Notes under the pieces: generated by a model
What the model saw: the letters and a program-made list of their open reading frames with translations, nothing else
The model's database searches: none
What the model was told of the DNA's origin: nothing
Assembly (NCBI RefSeq): GCF_016906535.1
Contig: NC_057383.1
Span: 496,001-560,000 of the forward strand
Origin: Rhizoctonia solani
Lineage: Eukaryota > Basidiomycota > Agaricomycetes > Cantharellales > Ceratobasidiaceae
Reading direction: 5' to 3'
Length of the DNA: 64,000 nucleotides
Translations under genes and position numbers: made by a program
Part shown: piece after piece, positions 48,583 to 59,159 of the stretch
Numbering within the stretch: the first letter of the stretch is position 1
Layout of the letters: the number at the start of each line of letters is the position of its first letter

Positions 48583-50429
48583 CTTAAAAACATGTCCCAG
48601 GAGGATCAATTAGAGAAACTCTGGTTGCACATGGAAGCAGCAAGCATTCAGCTTGACAACTGGTTGGAAATCCCATCAGAACAACAGCAGGCTTTGTTGC
48701 ATGATGCATGGCTTGCCTTGGCAACCCAGACAGGTGAAGCTGAATTTTGGAAATTGAGCCCCAAAGTTCAGTTTGATATTGACTTTCTTGCATGGACTGG
48801 GTGTTGTATGCACAAGGAGCTCAATGCTGTAAAGGGGGGCGCTTCAGCAATGGCTAATATGTGGGAAAATCTCAACATTGAGCCTCCTATGGCACTCAGG
48901 AACAAGTATGATATTATTAATTTGAAGCTTTCTGAGAAGGCCAATGAGCACCCAGCCTGGGGAGCAATCAAGCTAAACAGCTTAGCTGGAGCATTATTCA
49001 ATAACAAGGATGACAAGAAAGGACATCAAAGCATTGTAGATAATTATCTCATGGTATGTAACAAACCTGCTTAAAAATAATCACCATATGCTCATTGGTA
49101 CAAAATTACAGGATGTTTTAGGCCATTCCAATCAATTTGCAGACACAAGTAACACCCAATATGGTTTGCACTGCAATGCAGCAATTGAACTTATTGCTCA
49201 CAGGGAAGCATATATTATGCTCCTAGAGGTTATATGCAATTCCAAGAATGTTCCTTCATTCACCAATATTGAGTTGAATGTCTACTGGGCTCTTCAAGAT
49301 GTACCAATGCTCACCAAGCTAGTTGTGCTATGTTTGCATGCACAAGTCATAGGGCGCCCATATATGTGCGCTGTTTGTGGCTCCAATTGCAATGTGTTAG
49401 ACCTAGGTCCACTCCATGACCAGGTTAAGGCCCATTGTCACACAATTGTCAATAATCCCAACCTGCTACTAAACTCCAGCCCCAAAAATACGCCTACACC
49501 AGATGGGCAACCTTGGGACTGTCCAGATGTAATCTATTGGATACAAGCAATGTCAAAGAACCTCCCCTACCTTAAGCATGCTGTAATTGCATTTTTTGAG
49601 GGTCACTGAAGACATGGGAGCAATTTACAGTGGAGTTTGAGCCTGGAGAAACAATTGCAGAAGCTACTCAAGGTCAGCATGATAGTGCATGGAACCCTGC
49701 TACAAACAACATCAGCAAAGGCTTGTTAGGGCAATGCCAACAAATGCTACGTTGGGCACCAAATATGACAGACAACCAGAGGAATGCATGGGTAATGTGG
49801 CATTGTAATGGAACATACAATTGGAGCCAACAGTCACTTACCAAAGAGGACAAGGCTTTTGTGCAATGTGAAGCACAAGTATTGGATTCTAGTGGAGAAA
49901 GCCAACGCATTTGCAAGAGTATCAGCAATGGTCTAATGGAGAAAGTAGTGGCAAACCAGGCTTGGAAAGTCAAGTCTGCAGAGCAAAAGACAGCTTACCA
50001 GAAGAGGATAGCTTTGATTCAGTTGAACAAAGATGCAAGCTACAATAACCTATGCAAGATGAAGGTTTTGGAACTTGACAATCAAATCAACAAGCTGCAT
50101 GAGAGCAATAAGCACACGCTTGTAAAAAGTAGGCTCAAGACAAAACAAGCAAAGGTGTTGGAAATAATGGAGGCATTGAAACAACAAAAAAAGGAAGCTG
50201 AAGCAACAGATCAGCCTATTGTCAGAGCCAACAACTACCACAAGGTAAAGCCCAACAAGCTATTGCCTAATATAGGACTTATCAGCTAGTGGGATCCAAC
50301 AATGCTCAAGGCAATTGCCAGATAAGGGTTTGGACAAGACCAATATAGTAAAGTGCACTAATGCTATAAAGATAGCAGGGCAAGGAACCTTTGACAGGGA
50401 CTGGTATGCTCTCAGGCAATACTCTTAAT

Positions 50430-50758
50430 TGTATGTCTTAGGGTAGTAGATGTGGGATGGGGATAAGAGGTTGAGTTCTGAGGCTTAAGGCTCTCAGAAC
50501 CCTCCTTATTTATTCAACAGAGAAGGGGAAGAGTAATTACATGTACAAACATCATAACAAAGATAAGGTCACATGACCAGAGATAAGAAAACAAGATCAC
50601 ATGACTAAAGGTCATGTGATGAGATTACATAATAAGCGCTCAGCGCCTAAATAGCATAAAGATGCATATATCCATAAATCTTCATGAAAATAGCGCATAT
50701 ATTCACTATTTCTTTGACTTAGTGGATTCTAAGGTGGTCACGCCTTTAGGGCATGACA
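50430..50758 (-). mobile_element. LTR-like segment 3
   Basis: The right end at 50758 reads on the minus strand TGTCATGCCCTAAAGGCGTG, like the starts of the other two LTRs. Its interior (GAGTTCTGAGGC..., 50474 onward) is recognisably related to LTR 1. The left boundary is uncertain (TGTC at 50434 is the best candidate) and I see no matching 5-bp duplication, so it may be truncated or recombined. Confidence 0.6.
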
Positions 50759-50877
50759 CCCATTGGTGGGACTGAACTGAAAGCAGGTATTTTCTTGAGC
50801 ACAGAAGGTGTTGAAATAAAGGATACTAAACCACCAGAAGACAAAGAGATGTACTTTGACAATGAAGTTTGTTTGTA

Positions 50878-51638
50878 GTTCAGTTTTTTTTTCAAATTAA
50901 ACTCATATTCATTTCTTTAACTACATATTTAATGTATCCAAGCAATTACTTCAGGCTATGTTGCTTTGTGGAAGGGTGCACGCAGCATTCTTGGTTTTTA
51001 CTATGAGAGTGGCGCTTAAATTGGTCACGTGATCTGGACAATTCAGACTATGGGGTTGCCAGTCCCCACATATACATACCTACACATATATTGAAATAGG
51101 CCATTGTTGTTAGGATAGCTACACAGCAACTGTGATACATCCATATTCAGCTTGGCAATATTTTCTGCAACTTCAGAGCCCTTGCAAGCATTGCAGAGTT
51201 AAGCCACCTAATTGGAGAACTCCAGAGAACTGCAGAAAAAAAGTGATTTGGTTGAGGAAGCTGAGAAAGCTTTGCATTTATCTTTGTCACACCTACGCTT
51301 TCAACAATCACTATAACCCAGAGAGAATGGTAAACTACTTGGGGGCAGTTACATTCTGTACACTACCCATGAGACCTAAACCCAATATGGTATATAACCC
51401 AACTCTCAGTCCGGACCCTGGTTAATATTATCTGTTTTAGTGACTTGTTGGCCTTCCTTACCTGGCCCATATACTATGACAGTTATTGTTGCAATGTATG
51501 AAGCCTTTTGGGGGTGTATGCTGCTTGAGTTGACCGCTGCAATACTCATTAGATTCAGAGAGAGATTGCAAAGTTCAAGGTGTGGCCCAGATGACTTTGT
51601 ATAGACTAAGGTACATATCAAGTTGGTATACTCATTTG
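50878..51638. other. AT-rich spacer between transposons
   Basis: No gene is seen. A 97-codon frame at 51132-51425 has no recognisable feature. The motif GGCGCTTAAATTGGTCACGT (about 51011-51030) resembles GGCGCTTA motifs that recur in the repeat DNA at the right end of the window. Confidence 0.45.
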
Positions 51639-51851
51639 TATATACACTTGCACCCAAAAAGATTGAGCCACATGAGCTCAAATCAATGACGCTCATGTGT
51701 CACCTGCACAATTGAGAATTTGTTTACAATGTAATAGTAAATTTTGTAGATACAGTAGTATAGAACATATATACAAAATTTTAGATTGAAACTAAGTCTC
51801 CTTGTGGAGATACGCATGAGCAAAATTTTTGGGCTGGCTCATTCTTTTTGA
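51639..51851 (+). repeat. Left terminal inverted repeat of the Tc1 element (CpG-depleted)
   Basis: Compared with the right repeat, every one of the 12 differences is C-to-T or G-to-A in this copy, and 11 fall at CpG. Only two CpG remain here (near 51690 and 51812), against 13 in the other copy. Confidence 0.9.
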
Positions 51852-51938
51852 TCACTTTATATAAGCTACTTGGTCCTCCCTCATCAACTGCCATTTACCA
51901 CCCCTTTTTACGCTCAAACACCTGCCAAGAGTGCACAA

Positions 51939-52976
51939 ATGGCTCAATACACTAGTCCCAAGACTAAGGCTCAGATAATTGCGCTGAAAAAGCTCAAATA
52001 CTCAGATTGGGCTATTGTTCAGCTTTTGCAACCTGAGACCAAGGTCTCTCACGCTACTGTTGGTTGTATCTGGGCCAAGTATGGACTTGCTGATTGCCCA
52101 CTCAATCAACACAATCCCATTCCTGGGCGCCCACAAAAGTTAACCCCCAGCAACATCAGATTTGCTGCTTTGGCCCTAGCTTGGAGTAGAGTACTGACAG
52201 CAGCAAATATTAGACAGCAGTACTTCCCTGCCATTGGGTCCTCTACCCTCTGCTGCTACCTCCAAGAGCTGGGTTTATGGCCGTACAAACGCTGCCAAGT
52301 ACCCCTGCTCACTTATCAGCATAGGAAAGCCCATTGCGCATGGGCCCACAGTCAATTATTCTGGCCACAATCACGCTGGGACAACATTGTCTTCTCAGAC
52401 AAAGTCCAAATCAAGTTATTTGGGGCCAACAGTGGCCAATATTACTGGAGGCAACCTGGTGAGTCCCTGTATAATCCCCAATACACCAAAAAGACAATAT
52501 CTCATGGTGGTGGGGGTATCTTCATTTGGGGGTGCGTTACCCAAGAGGGAGTTGGGCAATTGTACCTTATACAATGCAAGCTGAACGCCCTGGGATACAT
52601 TGAAATCCTTGGGGACGCCTTCTTTGGAACCCTTGCCAACTATAAAATCACCCTGTTTGACATTACATTCCAGCATGACCAAGATCCAAAGCATACAGCC
52701 AGGCTGACACAACATTGGCTTGCCAGTTGGGGTGTAAGCGTCCTCCCATGGCTGTCAAAAAGCCTGGATTTGAACATAATTGAGAATGTCTGGTGGCATC
52801 TGAAGGAGCACGTGCGTACTCACCAACCTCCCACTTCAAATAAGGAAGAATTATGGAAAATAGTGAGGGACAAATGGAAACAAATTTCCCCAAAATATAT
52901 TGGCAATTTGTATGATTCATTACCGCATCAAGTACAAGCTGTGTATTTAGCTAAAGGTGGAAACACCAAATACTAG
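51939..52976 (+). CDS. Tc1/mariner-family transposase, apparently intact
   Basis: Cut-and-paste DDE transposase of 345 residues. The first in-frame ATG is at 51939 (MAQYTSPKTKAQIIALKKL); the frame is open to 51870 but only with TTG. A helix-turn-helix DNA-binding region (AQIIALKKLKYSDWAIVQLL, then GRPQKLTPSN at about 52125) is followed by the catalytic core. First Asp in NIVFSDKVQIKLFG (about 52381-52420); GGGGIFIWGCVTQEG matches the conserved Gly-rich loop (about 52509-52553); second Asp in FQHDQDPKHTA (about 52667-52700); the acidic third residue in LDLNIIENVWWHLK (about 52765-52806). SLDLN replaces the usual SPDLNP, a deviation next to the catalytic Glu. There is no internal stop or intron. 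The element could be recently active. Confidence 0.93.
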   Translation: MAQYTSPKTKAQIIALKKLKYSDWAIVQLLQPETKVSHATVGCIWAKYGLADCPLNQHNPIPGRPQKLTPSNIRFAALALAWSRVLTAANIRQQYFPAIGSSTLCCYLQELGLWPYKRCQVPLLTYQHRKAHCAWAHSQLFWPQSRWDNIVFSDKVQIKLFGANSGQYYWRQPGESLYNPQYTKKTISHGGGGIFIWGCVTQEGVGQLYLIQCKLNALGYIEILGDAFFGTLANYKITLFDITFQHDQDPKHTARLTQHWLASWGVSVLPWLSKSLDLNIIENVWWHLKEHVRTHQPPTSNKEELWKIVRDKWKQISPKYIGNLYDSLPHQVQAVYLAKGGNTKY

Positions 52977-53053
52977 AATTTGTATCCAAATTATTCAGTT
53001 TTGCATGTCATTTTGGGTGCATGCGTGCAGTTGCAGGTGCAATTTGAAAATGC

Positions 53054-53266
53054 TCAAAAAGAATGAGCCAGCCCAAAAATTTCGCTCACGCGTATCTCCA
53101 CGAGGAGACTTAGTTTCAATCTAAAATTTTGTATATATGTTCTATACTACTGTATCTACAAAATCTACTATTACATCGTAAACGAATTCTCAATCGTGCG
53201 GGTGACGCGTGAGCGTCATTGATTTGAGCTCACGTGGCTCAATCTTTTTGGGCGCAAGTGTATATA
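53054..53266 (-). repeat. Right terminal inverted repeat of the Tc1 element (CpG-rich)
   Basis: Retains 13 CpG sites, against 2 in the left repeat. It presumably represents the ancestral state. Confidence 0.9.
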
Positions 53267-53361
53267 ATCCTTCTGAGTACGCTAGGCCGCAATGGTTAGT
53301 ACCAAATCTCATTATGATTAACAGGATTCACGCCTTGCACAGCGCCCAGCACGACCTCTTA

Positions 53362-53568
53362 CTCTACGGGGTTCCGAAAATCTCGGGAGCACTCCGAGAC
53401 TCGCTATTGTCGGCGAGCACTCCGGAGCGTCTACTATGACGCTCAGAAGTGCTCGTGGAGTGCTCTCGAGTGCTCGCCGAGCAATCCGGATCCGTCGGAT
53501 CCTAACGAGGAGGTTCCCAAAACCGGAGCACTCTAGAGCGCTCCAGAGTTTTTGGGGACCCCGTAGAG
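53362..53568 (+). repeat. 207-bp inverted-repeat element, copy A (MITE-like)
   Basis: Begins CTCTACGGGG and ends CCCCGTAGAG, with an interior of repeated GAGCACTC/GAGTGCTC words and the block GGATCCGTCGGATCCTAACG (about 53490). A diverged copy in the opposite orientation is at 58701-58880. Small size, inverted ends and two or more copies suggest a non-autonomous DNA transposon. It is much richer in G+C and CpG than the neighbouring transposon block. Confidence 0.75.
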
Positions 53569-53989
53569 TATACCCGTGCCGGAGTCAGAATCTTGCGTAC
53601 TCGAGAGGACTCAGCCACAGGTTGAGTGCAGTCTCACTCGTGTAACCAGTCGTGACCCTATCACATCCGACTCTCATCTAATGCATAATATCGTAAGATA
53701 TTTGCTTTTACCGGTACTCTGGCTAAACTCTTGCAAAGGATGGGCTGTGCATCAAAAGCTCGACGAAAATGTTGATTCCTGTTTCGAGGTCGCTTTGTTC
53801 AAACACGAAGTACTAGTTAAGCGTTCATTACCTTCCCTACCAGTTCTTAAAATTCCCATTCTTTTTCCTCCTTATTTTATTTTGTTTTCTGTACGCGCAG
53901 TCACCGGTATTATTAATTACCCACTGGATGGGCCTCGTACGGTTCTGGTCATGTTTCGTGTGCTAGTTTTTTATGCCTAATTATAATGT

Positions 53990-54460
53990 ATTACAGTGAA
54001 TTTCATAAAATGAACACTTGATGACTATACAAAAACAAGGGGGTGGCACAAAATAAGGGGGGATGGCGTGAATACGCGAGACGGAGAAGCGATCTTAAAG
54101 TAAGGGGAAACACCCTTGAGACTAGGGGGTTACCTACCGTAAACTAAAGGGGGGTTTCTTTTCACGGTGCTGGTGACCGGATTTTATTCTATGTATTCCT
54201 ATGAAAAAATAATGTGTAATGAATTTTGAACGATCCAGTACTGGGTGACATCAAATGGAAAATAAGGAGGTAAACCACAAAACGTGGGTGGGTGGCACGA
54301 ACGAAAAACAAGTGGCTTACCCCATAGAATTGTCCCAGGGGTATAACACCCCTAAAGTTAAGTGAGTTTTCCCTTTAATCTCACAGGGGGTTACCACCTC
54401 AAAATAAACGCGGGTTTCCCGGTCAGTTTAAGGGTTTCTTTTCACTGTGGAAGGCTACAA
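53990..54460. repeat. Diverged G-rich duplicated unit in a gene-free region
   Basis: Two related blocks share AGGGGGTTACC (about 54124 and 54387), GGGTTTCTTTTCAC (about 54153 and 54432) and GGGTGGCAC (about 54040 and 54290). I see no coding potential. The wider stretch 53569-54668 holds no supported gene. Confidence 0.45.
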
Positions 54461-54668
54461 AACTTCCCACACTACATACTGATTCCCGGTAGGTTTTTGA
54501 GTAATACAATAAGGCTATCTCTTAGGGAATTTCCGTATCTTTAATTGGCACAGCAGCGCGCTGGGGTGTTTTTAGACTATGAATACTTCATGAACTGTAC
54601 ACGTGATAGCATATGTACAAGCACTTAAGCCCTAGTGCTAGGGTAAAGATGCAATGGTGACCTGGAGC

Positions 54669-57600
54669 TTAAAATTCGATCATTATAAATATATCCGGTG
54701 AAGTCTTGAAAGTACGATCAAGAAAGTCATCAGAATCGTATATGCAATCATCAAGATGAACTTGGGCTCTGTGGCTTTCGCTTGAGTCATGCAACGCGAA
54801 ATTGGGTTTATTACATACCTGGTCGGTGAACTTCTTATCTAATTCATTGTTCAGTCCAAATGCCAACGTCGTCAATACCGGGTCCTCAAAGTTTTCGGAA
54901 CAAAACTGGCGTAAATTGGTCACCAATAGACTGTTATCAGAGCCTCCTTCACGACTCAACCACTCAGGGAGATCAATGAGCAGTCTCCTCCACATTTTCT
55001 GATCCTGGCGCTCGCGTCGGTGCAGGATCCCTTTGGCAAATGCGCCAAGGGTACCATATCTTGTCATTTGAATTAGAACTTCGGATATCCGGTTGCCTGG
55101 GTTGTCTTGTGCATATTTGCTACCCTGGTAATCGGAAGTGCTTGGTATTATCTGCATGAAATGATCAAAGGTCGCGATAGCTTTTGAGCGGAGATCTTCG
55201 CTTTCTTTCATGATCTCCGCTAGTTTAAGCGGGAGATTAAGAGATAAAAAGAACACCCAGTCTACAGGCACTGGATCACGGTACGTCCTTGTGTTCATGC
55301 CATCGTGTTTAGGGTTTGTATTTGTGAAGAAATATTCGTTCAACGCGTTTAGGCATTGCCCACTAAGCTGTGGAGTGCTAGTCAGATCGAGAAGTTGTAG
55401 GATAGGTGTGAGTAACTGGTGCCCAAATTCCGACAATAAATAGCTCTTGTCCCAGATACATTCCAGCAATAGTGCTTTGTCTTCATCTTGGAAAGGATGC
55501 AACGGGCCCTGAAAGGGTGATGGGCTCAGACATCGAGTAACGGCATCTGCCATAAGTGAACGAAGGTCTGTTGTCGGTGGGAGAATGTGGGGGAGCAATA
55601 CGGGGCCAGAATGAAAGATAACGGGCATGCTGTTTAGCTGGATTGTAACAATTTTGACAATCTGGTGAGTCAAGCTTCCCAGTCCTAAGACCGAGATTGA
55701 ATCAAGTAGCCCAGATAGACCAATTAAGAGTAAACTATCAGCATATTTAAGCAGGTAGTCAGGATTATTGGATATTATGCGAGCCATTTTTTGCGCTATG
55801 AGAGAGCGCCTCTTAACATTTGGGGCATGGATTAGACCCGAGCCGGCTTCCTTGGATATGTCCTGGTTAGTGTTATCTATCTCAAGATTGGTATCTGAGA
55901 TGTAATCAGAAGCAGAGACCCAGTGCTCTTCTGTGGTTGTATGTTTGTCGTCCAGGAACTCTTGATTTTCGGAAAACAGAATTCCCATGACAGCTAGGAC
56001 AGCAGACATTCCTGGCCGAGATGAACCGTCGAGAAGAGACGAGGAGAAGAGCCCCAGCAGAGGATGAAATATTTCTCCTTTCTCCTGTTTGCTCAAGTCC
56101 CACCGCCAGTATGCCAACTCAAAGAGAAGAGCGTTTACGGTACGATCAATCATACCAGCTCCTAAGGTCATAGTTAAGTCCGTAACACCCTTATTTTCTT
56201 CTTTTTCTTTGCCTTTTTGGGCTGTTCCTTCTGGCTCTGCTTGATTTGTAGCTATTGAGATGGGCTCGGGGCAATTGCGTCCAGGCTGCCTGGTTTTCGA
56301 AAGAATTGAAATCAACTGGGCCAACATCGACTTCCACTTCTCTCGGCTCTGAGATGAGCGGTTTGTAGAGGTGTACCATGCCGACAAACAAGTGACTCCA
56401 GAACTGGCTGTGGCTGGATTTTCGCTTAAAGCAATTCTGTATTTATAAAAAAATTCAAGCACTGCTGCAGCTGAGTTTTTTTAGACTTACGAAAAAAGTC
56501 CACGTTCAACTGCGATTACTTGATCCTTGTTTAACGCAATCGAGTTTCTCTCCGAATCTACGTGATGTCGTGCTGCGGAGCCTTTTAAAACATCCTGAGA
56601 AATTGTCTGTATGGAAATATGTTTGGTTATATTTGTTAACGCCTGCCCATACAACGCTGCCTTTTTTAATTGAGCATCGTGGATGATAATAGTGCTAGGA
56701 TCGCATTCGCCCTCTTCCAGGGCTCCGTTGAAGATAGCGGTGAATTTTTGGGCAACAAGCCTAATAAGCAAGGCCTTCCCCAGGTACTTGCAGAGCTTTG
56801 TGTCTAGCGAGGGGTCCGAAATGGCCCGAATAGCAATGTCAATGGAAGTTTTGTTTTGTGAGTGCCCTATCAACCATTCCAGTGCTCGAGCTGTGAGATC
56901 ATCTGGTTTGGTTGTTTCGGAGCGGTTCTTCTCCTTCTGATGACATGGTAGCGATTGGACTGGGCTGTGTTCGTCAGCTAAACCAAAAATACGACGTAGA
57001 ATAGAAGAAAAAAACGACCAATATCTTCTGCTGGAAAGCGGGGTGTCGTAGGGGCAGAAGGGAATAAAAAGTGGCATAAGCGTTGTTCCTATGTACGCCA
57101 CAAATGTCGAAATCACAATAACTAGTACCAGAGCTACAATGGTGTGACTGAGCTCGTATAAAAAAAAACAAGTCCAAAAAGGAAGAGCCCTGCATATACG
57201 CGATACAGACATATAGTCGTTAAGATATAAACGTGCAATATAGACCTAAAAAATACATACCAAGTGCGGTATGCATCAATACTGGTAAAGCCAAAGCAAC
57301 ATCTTCTGTCCTCCAGCGTTTTAGTTCGTCGTACCGGGCTTGACGGACCCGTGCTTGTACACATGGCGTAGATAAATCATGACCGTGCCGATAGCCTTCT
57401 CCCCATTGCTTCACTAACATAGCTAACAATGCAACGCTCACACTTAGTGTTAGAGAGAGAAACCATGCACCGTTAATTATGATATCAGCTTTTTTGGGCT
57501 TAAAATCGTTCAAAGGCAATGTCGCATTCAATTCCATGGAAGGGGGCTGATTTGTAGCAATGGCCTGCAGAAGATTGACAATGATCGGTATTCCGGCTGC

Positions 57601-58106
57601 AATAGTTTCCTGATGGTCTTTCTGCAAGCGCTTACATCCTTCCATCAAGAAGCTGAAATCGCAAGTAGGTTACTGATCGTCAATCATCTGTACTTTAAGC
57701 GTACTATTCTGTCTTACGTCGTCACTATTGCGGAAAACAGTGCTGCCTATCAGGGTATTAATAAACCATCATAATGAGTTATGTCTTGGGAGTAAATCAG
57801 TGGATTCAATACATACGAAGACTTAATAATCTGTATTTAGAAATCGATTGGCTGACTGTGAACTAGCACTTACGCAGTATAACATCCATCCCCCTATTTA
57901 ATATTTTATATGTTAACCTGAAGTGCTCAAGCCTGAAATCACTCTTATAATGCTTACTTATTCCAACCCTCAACCAACTGCGCATCCCACTTATTGGATT
58001 CAGTGATATATCGTAACCAAACAGGATCATCCCGTCCTAGGCCACAGCTGTCGTATTCTGTTGGAATATGACGAAAGGTAGTATCGGTATCGTGCAGTTT
58101 TTTCAT
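54669..58106 (-). CDS. DUF6535-domain membrane protein
   Basis: Large Agaricomycete-specific family with no assigned function. Start at 58106 (MKKLHDTDTTFRHIP), then SNKWDAQLVEGWNK. Two tiny exons (GMDVILL-type, then IIKS) lead to ALFSAIVTT, the family's first membrane segment. The next exon (57220-57650) carries AWFLSLTLSVSVALLAMLVKQW and RYDELKRWRTEDVALALPVL, the DUF6535 core. Further spans lie at about 57060-57150 (VIVISTFVAYIGTTLMPLF). The Pro-Tyr-rich CPYDTPLSSRRYWSF segment follows, then a long alpha-helical cytosolic region (54669-56980) resembling an ARM/HEAT-like array, stop 54669-54671. The frame is clean through all joins. Inverted copies of a 0.2-kb repeat flank the gene on both sides. 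Names for such proteins in databases are usually just hypothetical. Confidence 0.75.
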
Positions 58107-58700
58107 GATTCAGTAGAGGTAGTTATCTAGTACTGTAGTTTAACTGGCGGGATGACTTTATGGTACTGAGGTTTAATACTAGCAAGATGGTCTGAGGGTT
58201 TGTGAGATGTGGTAAAGCCAGATGTAAATATACATTCCGGACAAGGCCTCATGGAACACACGGTTTGATCAACAGTGAACAGGTGGTGACTACCCCAGAT
58301 TCTTAAGCCTTGAGGTTCTTAAGAGTAGCCACGCGCTTGCGAAGCTTTTCAAGTGCTTGAGAAAACGTGTTTGAAACGTTGGGTGTTACATGAGGCGGCG
58401 ATTATTTATAAGGGATTCCGACTCCATATGTACCAAATACTGAGGCTTAAAATACTACAATTCGAGCTCCTTGAGTTCATCGTCTAGCTTCATCTGTGTC
58501 TAGAGATATACAATATACCAGAATTTATACGCAAATTTTCAAAGGCTTTCAGCCGTGGTAGTCCTCTGCTTAAGCAAGGTCCTCAAATGGAAACTAAGGG
58601 GGAGCGGAAAAAAACAGTTGGAGCAATAATACTGTCTGAAGATACCATGAAGAACCTGGGGTGCCCATAGACTTGTAAAGGTGGGGCACTGTGGAGCATG

Positions 58701-58880
58701 CCCTATGGGGGCCTAAAAAACGCTGGAGCGCTCTGGAACGCTTCGGTATTGGGAACCCCCTCGTTAGGATCCGACGGACCCGGATTGCTGGGCGAGCACT
58801 TGGGAACACTGTACGAGCACTTCCAAGCGTCATACCGAACGCTCGCGAGCGCTCCCGAGACTTTCAGGGTCCCGTAGAGA
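58701..58880 (-). repeat. Inverted-repeat element, copy B
   Basis: The reverse complement follows copy A (53362-53568) throughout, including TCCGTCGGATCCTAACGAG, the GAAGTGCTCGT block and the terminal CTCTACGGGA. It is diverged and slightly shorter. Confidence 0.7.
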
Positions 58881-58889
58881 TGGGGTGCA

Positions 58890-59030
58890 ATGCATGCCTG
58901 GAAGTGCTCGTGGAGCGCTCCGGAGTACTCACGGGGAATCCCTTATTTATTGGATCTACAGTATATCTAAGAAGCAGGGCCCCAAAACCTGAGTGCTCTG
59001 GAGCGATCTGCAACTTTGGGACCTCATAGA
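58890..59030 (+). repeat. Inverted-repeat element, partial copy C
   Basis: GGAAGTGCTCGTGGAGCGCT near 58899 and the GTGCTCTGGAGCGATCTG end match the second half of copy A in plus orientation, with an AT-rich replacement in the middle. It lies head to head with copy B. Confidence 0.5.
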
Positions 59031-59159
59031 TAGAAGTAGGCTTGTAATAATCGGTGCCTTAAGCGTAAGTACTCATAGTCAACTCTAAAAGCGCGGATCT
59101 TTGAGCCTAGAAACTGTACGTTGTATGCAGAATGCCAACAAAATTCGAGCGGTATTCTC

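Larger units (their letters stand above)
46380..50877 (+). pseudogene. Decayed gene of an unclassified DDE-like transposon family, split by LTR insertions
   Basis: Parts in order: a coiled-coil region rich in Lys/Gln/Leu (46380-46570, intron 46571-46626, then 46627-47084); HPKVCNMLRQLVCKGVSIEH (about 46957); solo LTR 1; GRIMKEGFIKAKMQVAY (47628-47680); intron 47697-47750; CGDGTTIKNQQYEAKAL and LTDHAADQKQLLEL (to 48130); solo LTR 2; TLKNMSQEDQLEKL onward with GCCMHKELNAVKGG (about 48807) and SLAGALFNNKDDKKG (to 49053); intron 49054-49111; PHDQVKAH-type region, TWEQFTVEFEPGE (49618) and a basic coiled-coil tail (to about 50290). Removing each LTR plus one 5-bp duplication restores the frame at both places. 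Other breaks remain near 49604 and 50290. A last piece (PIGGTELKAGIFLSTEG, 50760-50877) lies beyond a third LTR-like segment. I recognise the family as repeated in Agaricomycetes. The DG..T and DHAADQK motifs suggest an RNase-H-like transposase, which is inference. No ATG is evident at the 5' end. Confidence 0.6.
51639..53266 (+). mobile_element. Complete Tc1/mariner-type element with 213-bp inverted repeats
   Basis: Inverted repeats of 213 bp (51639-51851 and 53054-53266) flank a single transposase gene. Outer ends read TATATACACTTGC on both sides, consistent with TA target duplication. The two repeats align without gaps and differ at 12 positions, all transitions. Total length is 1,628 bp. 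Confidence 0.93.
58107..59159. other. Intergenic region with repeat copies
   Basis: Separates two divergent genes. Apart from the repeat copies at 58701-58880 and about 58890-59030, no feature is seen. Confidence 0.5.
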
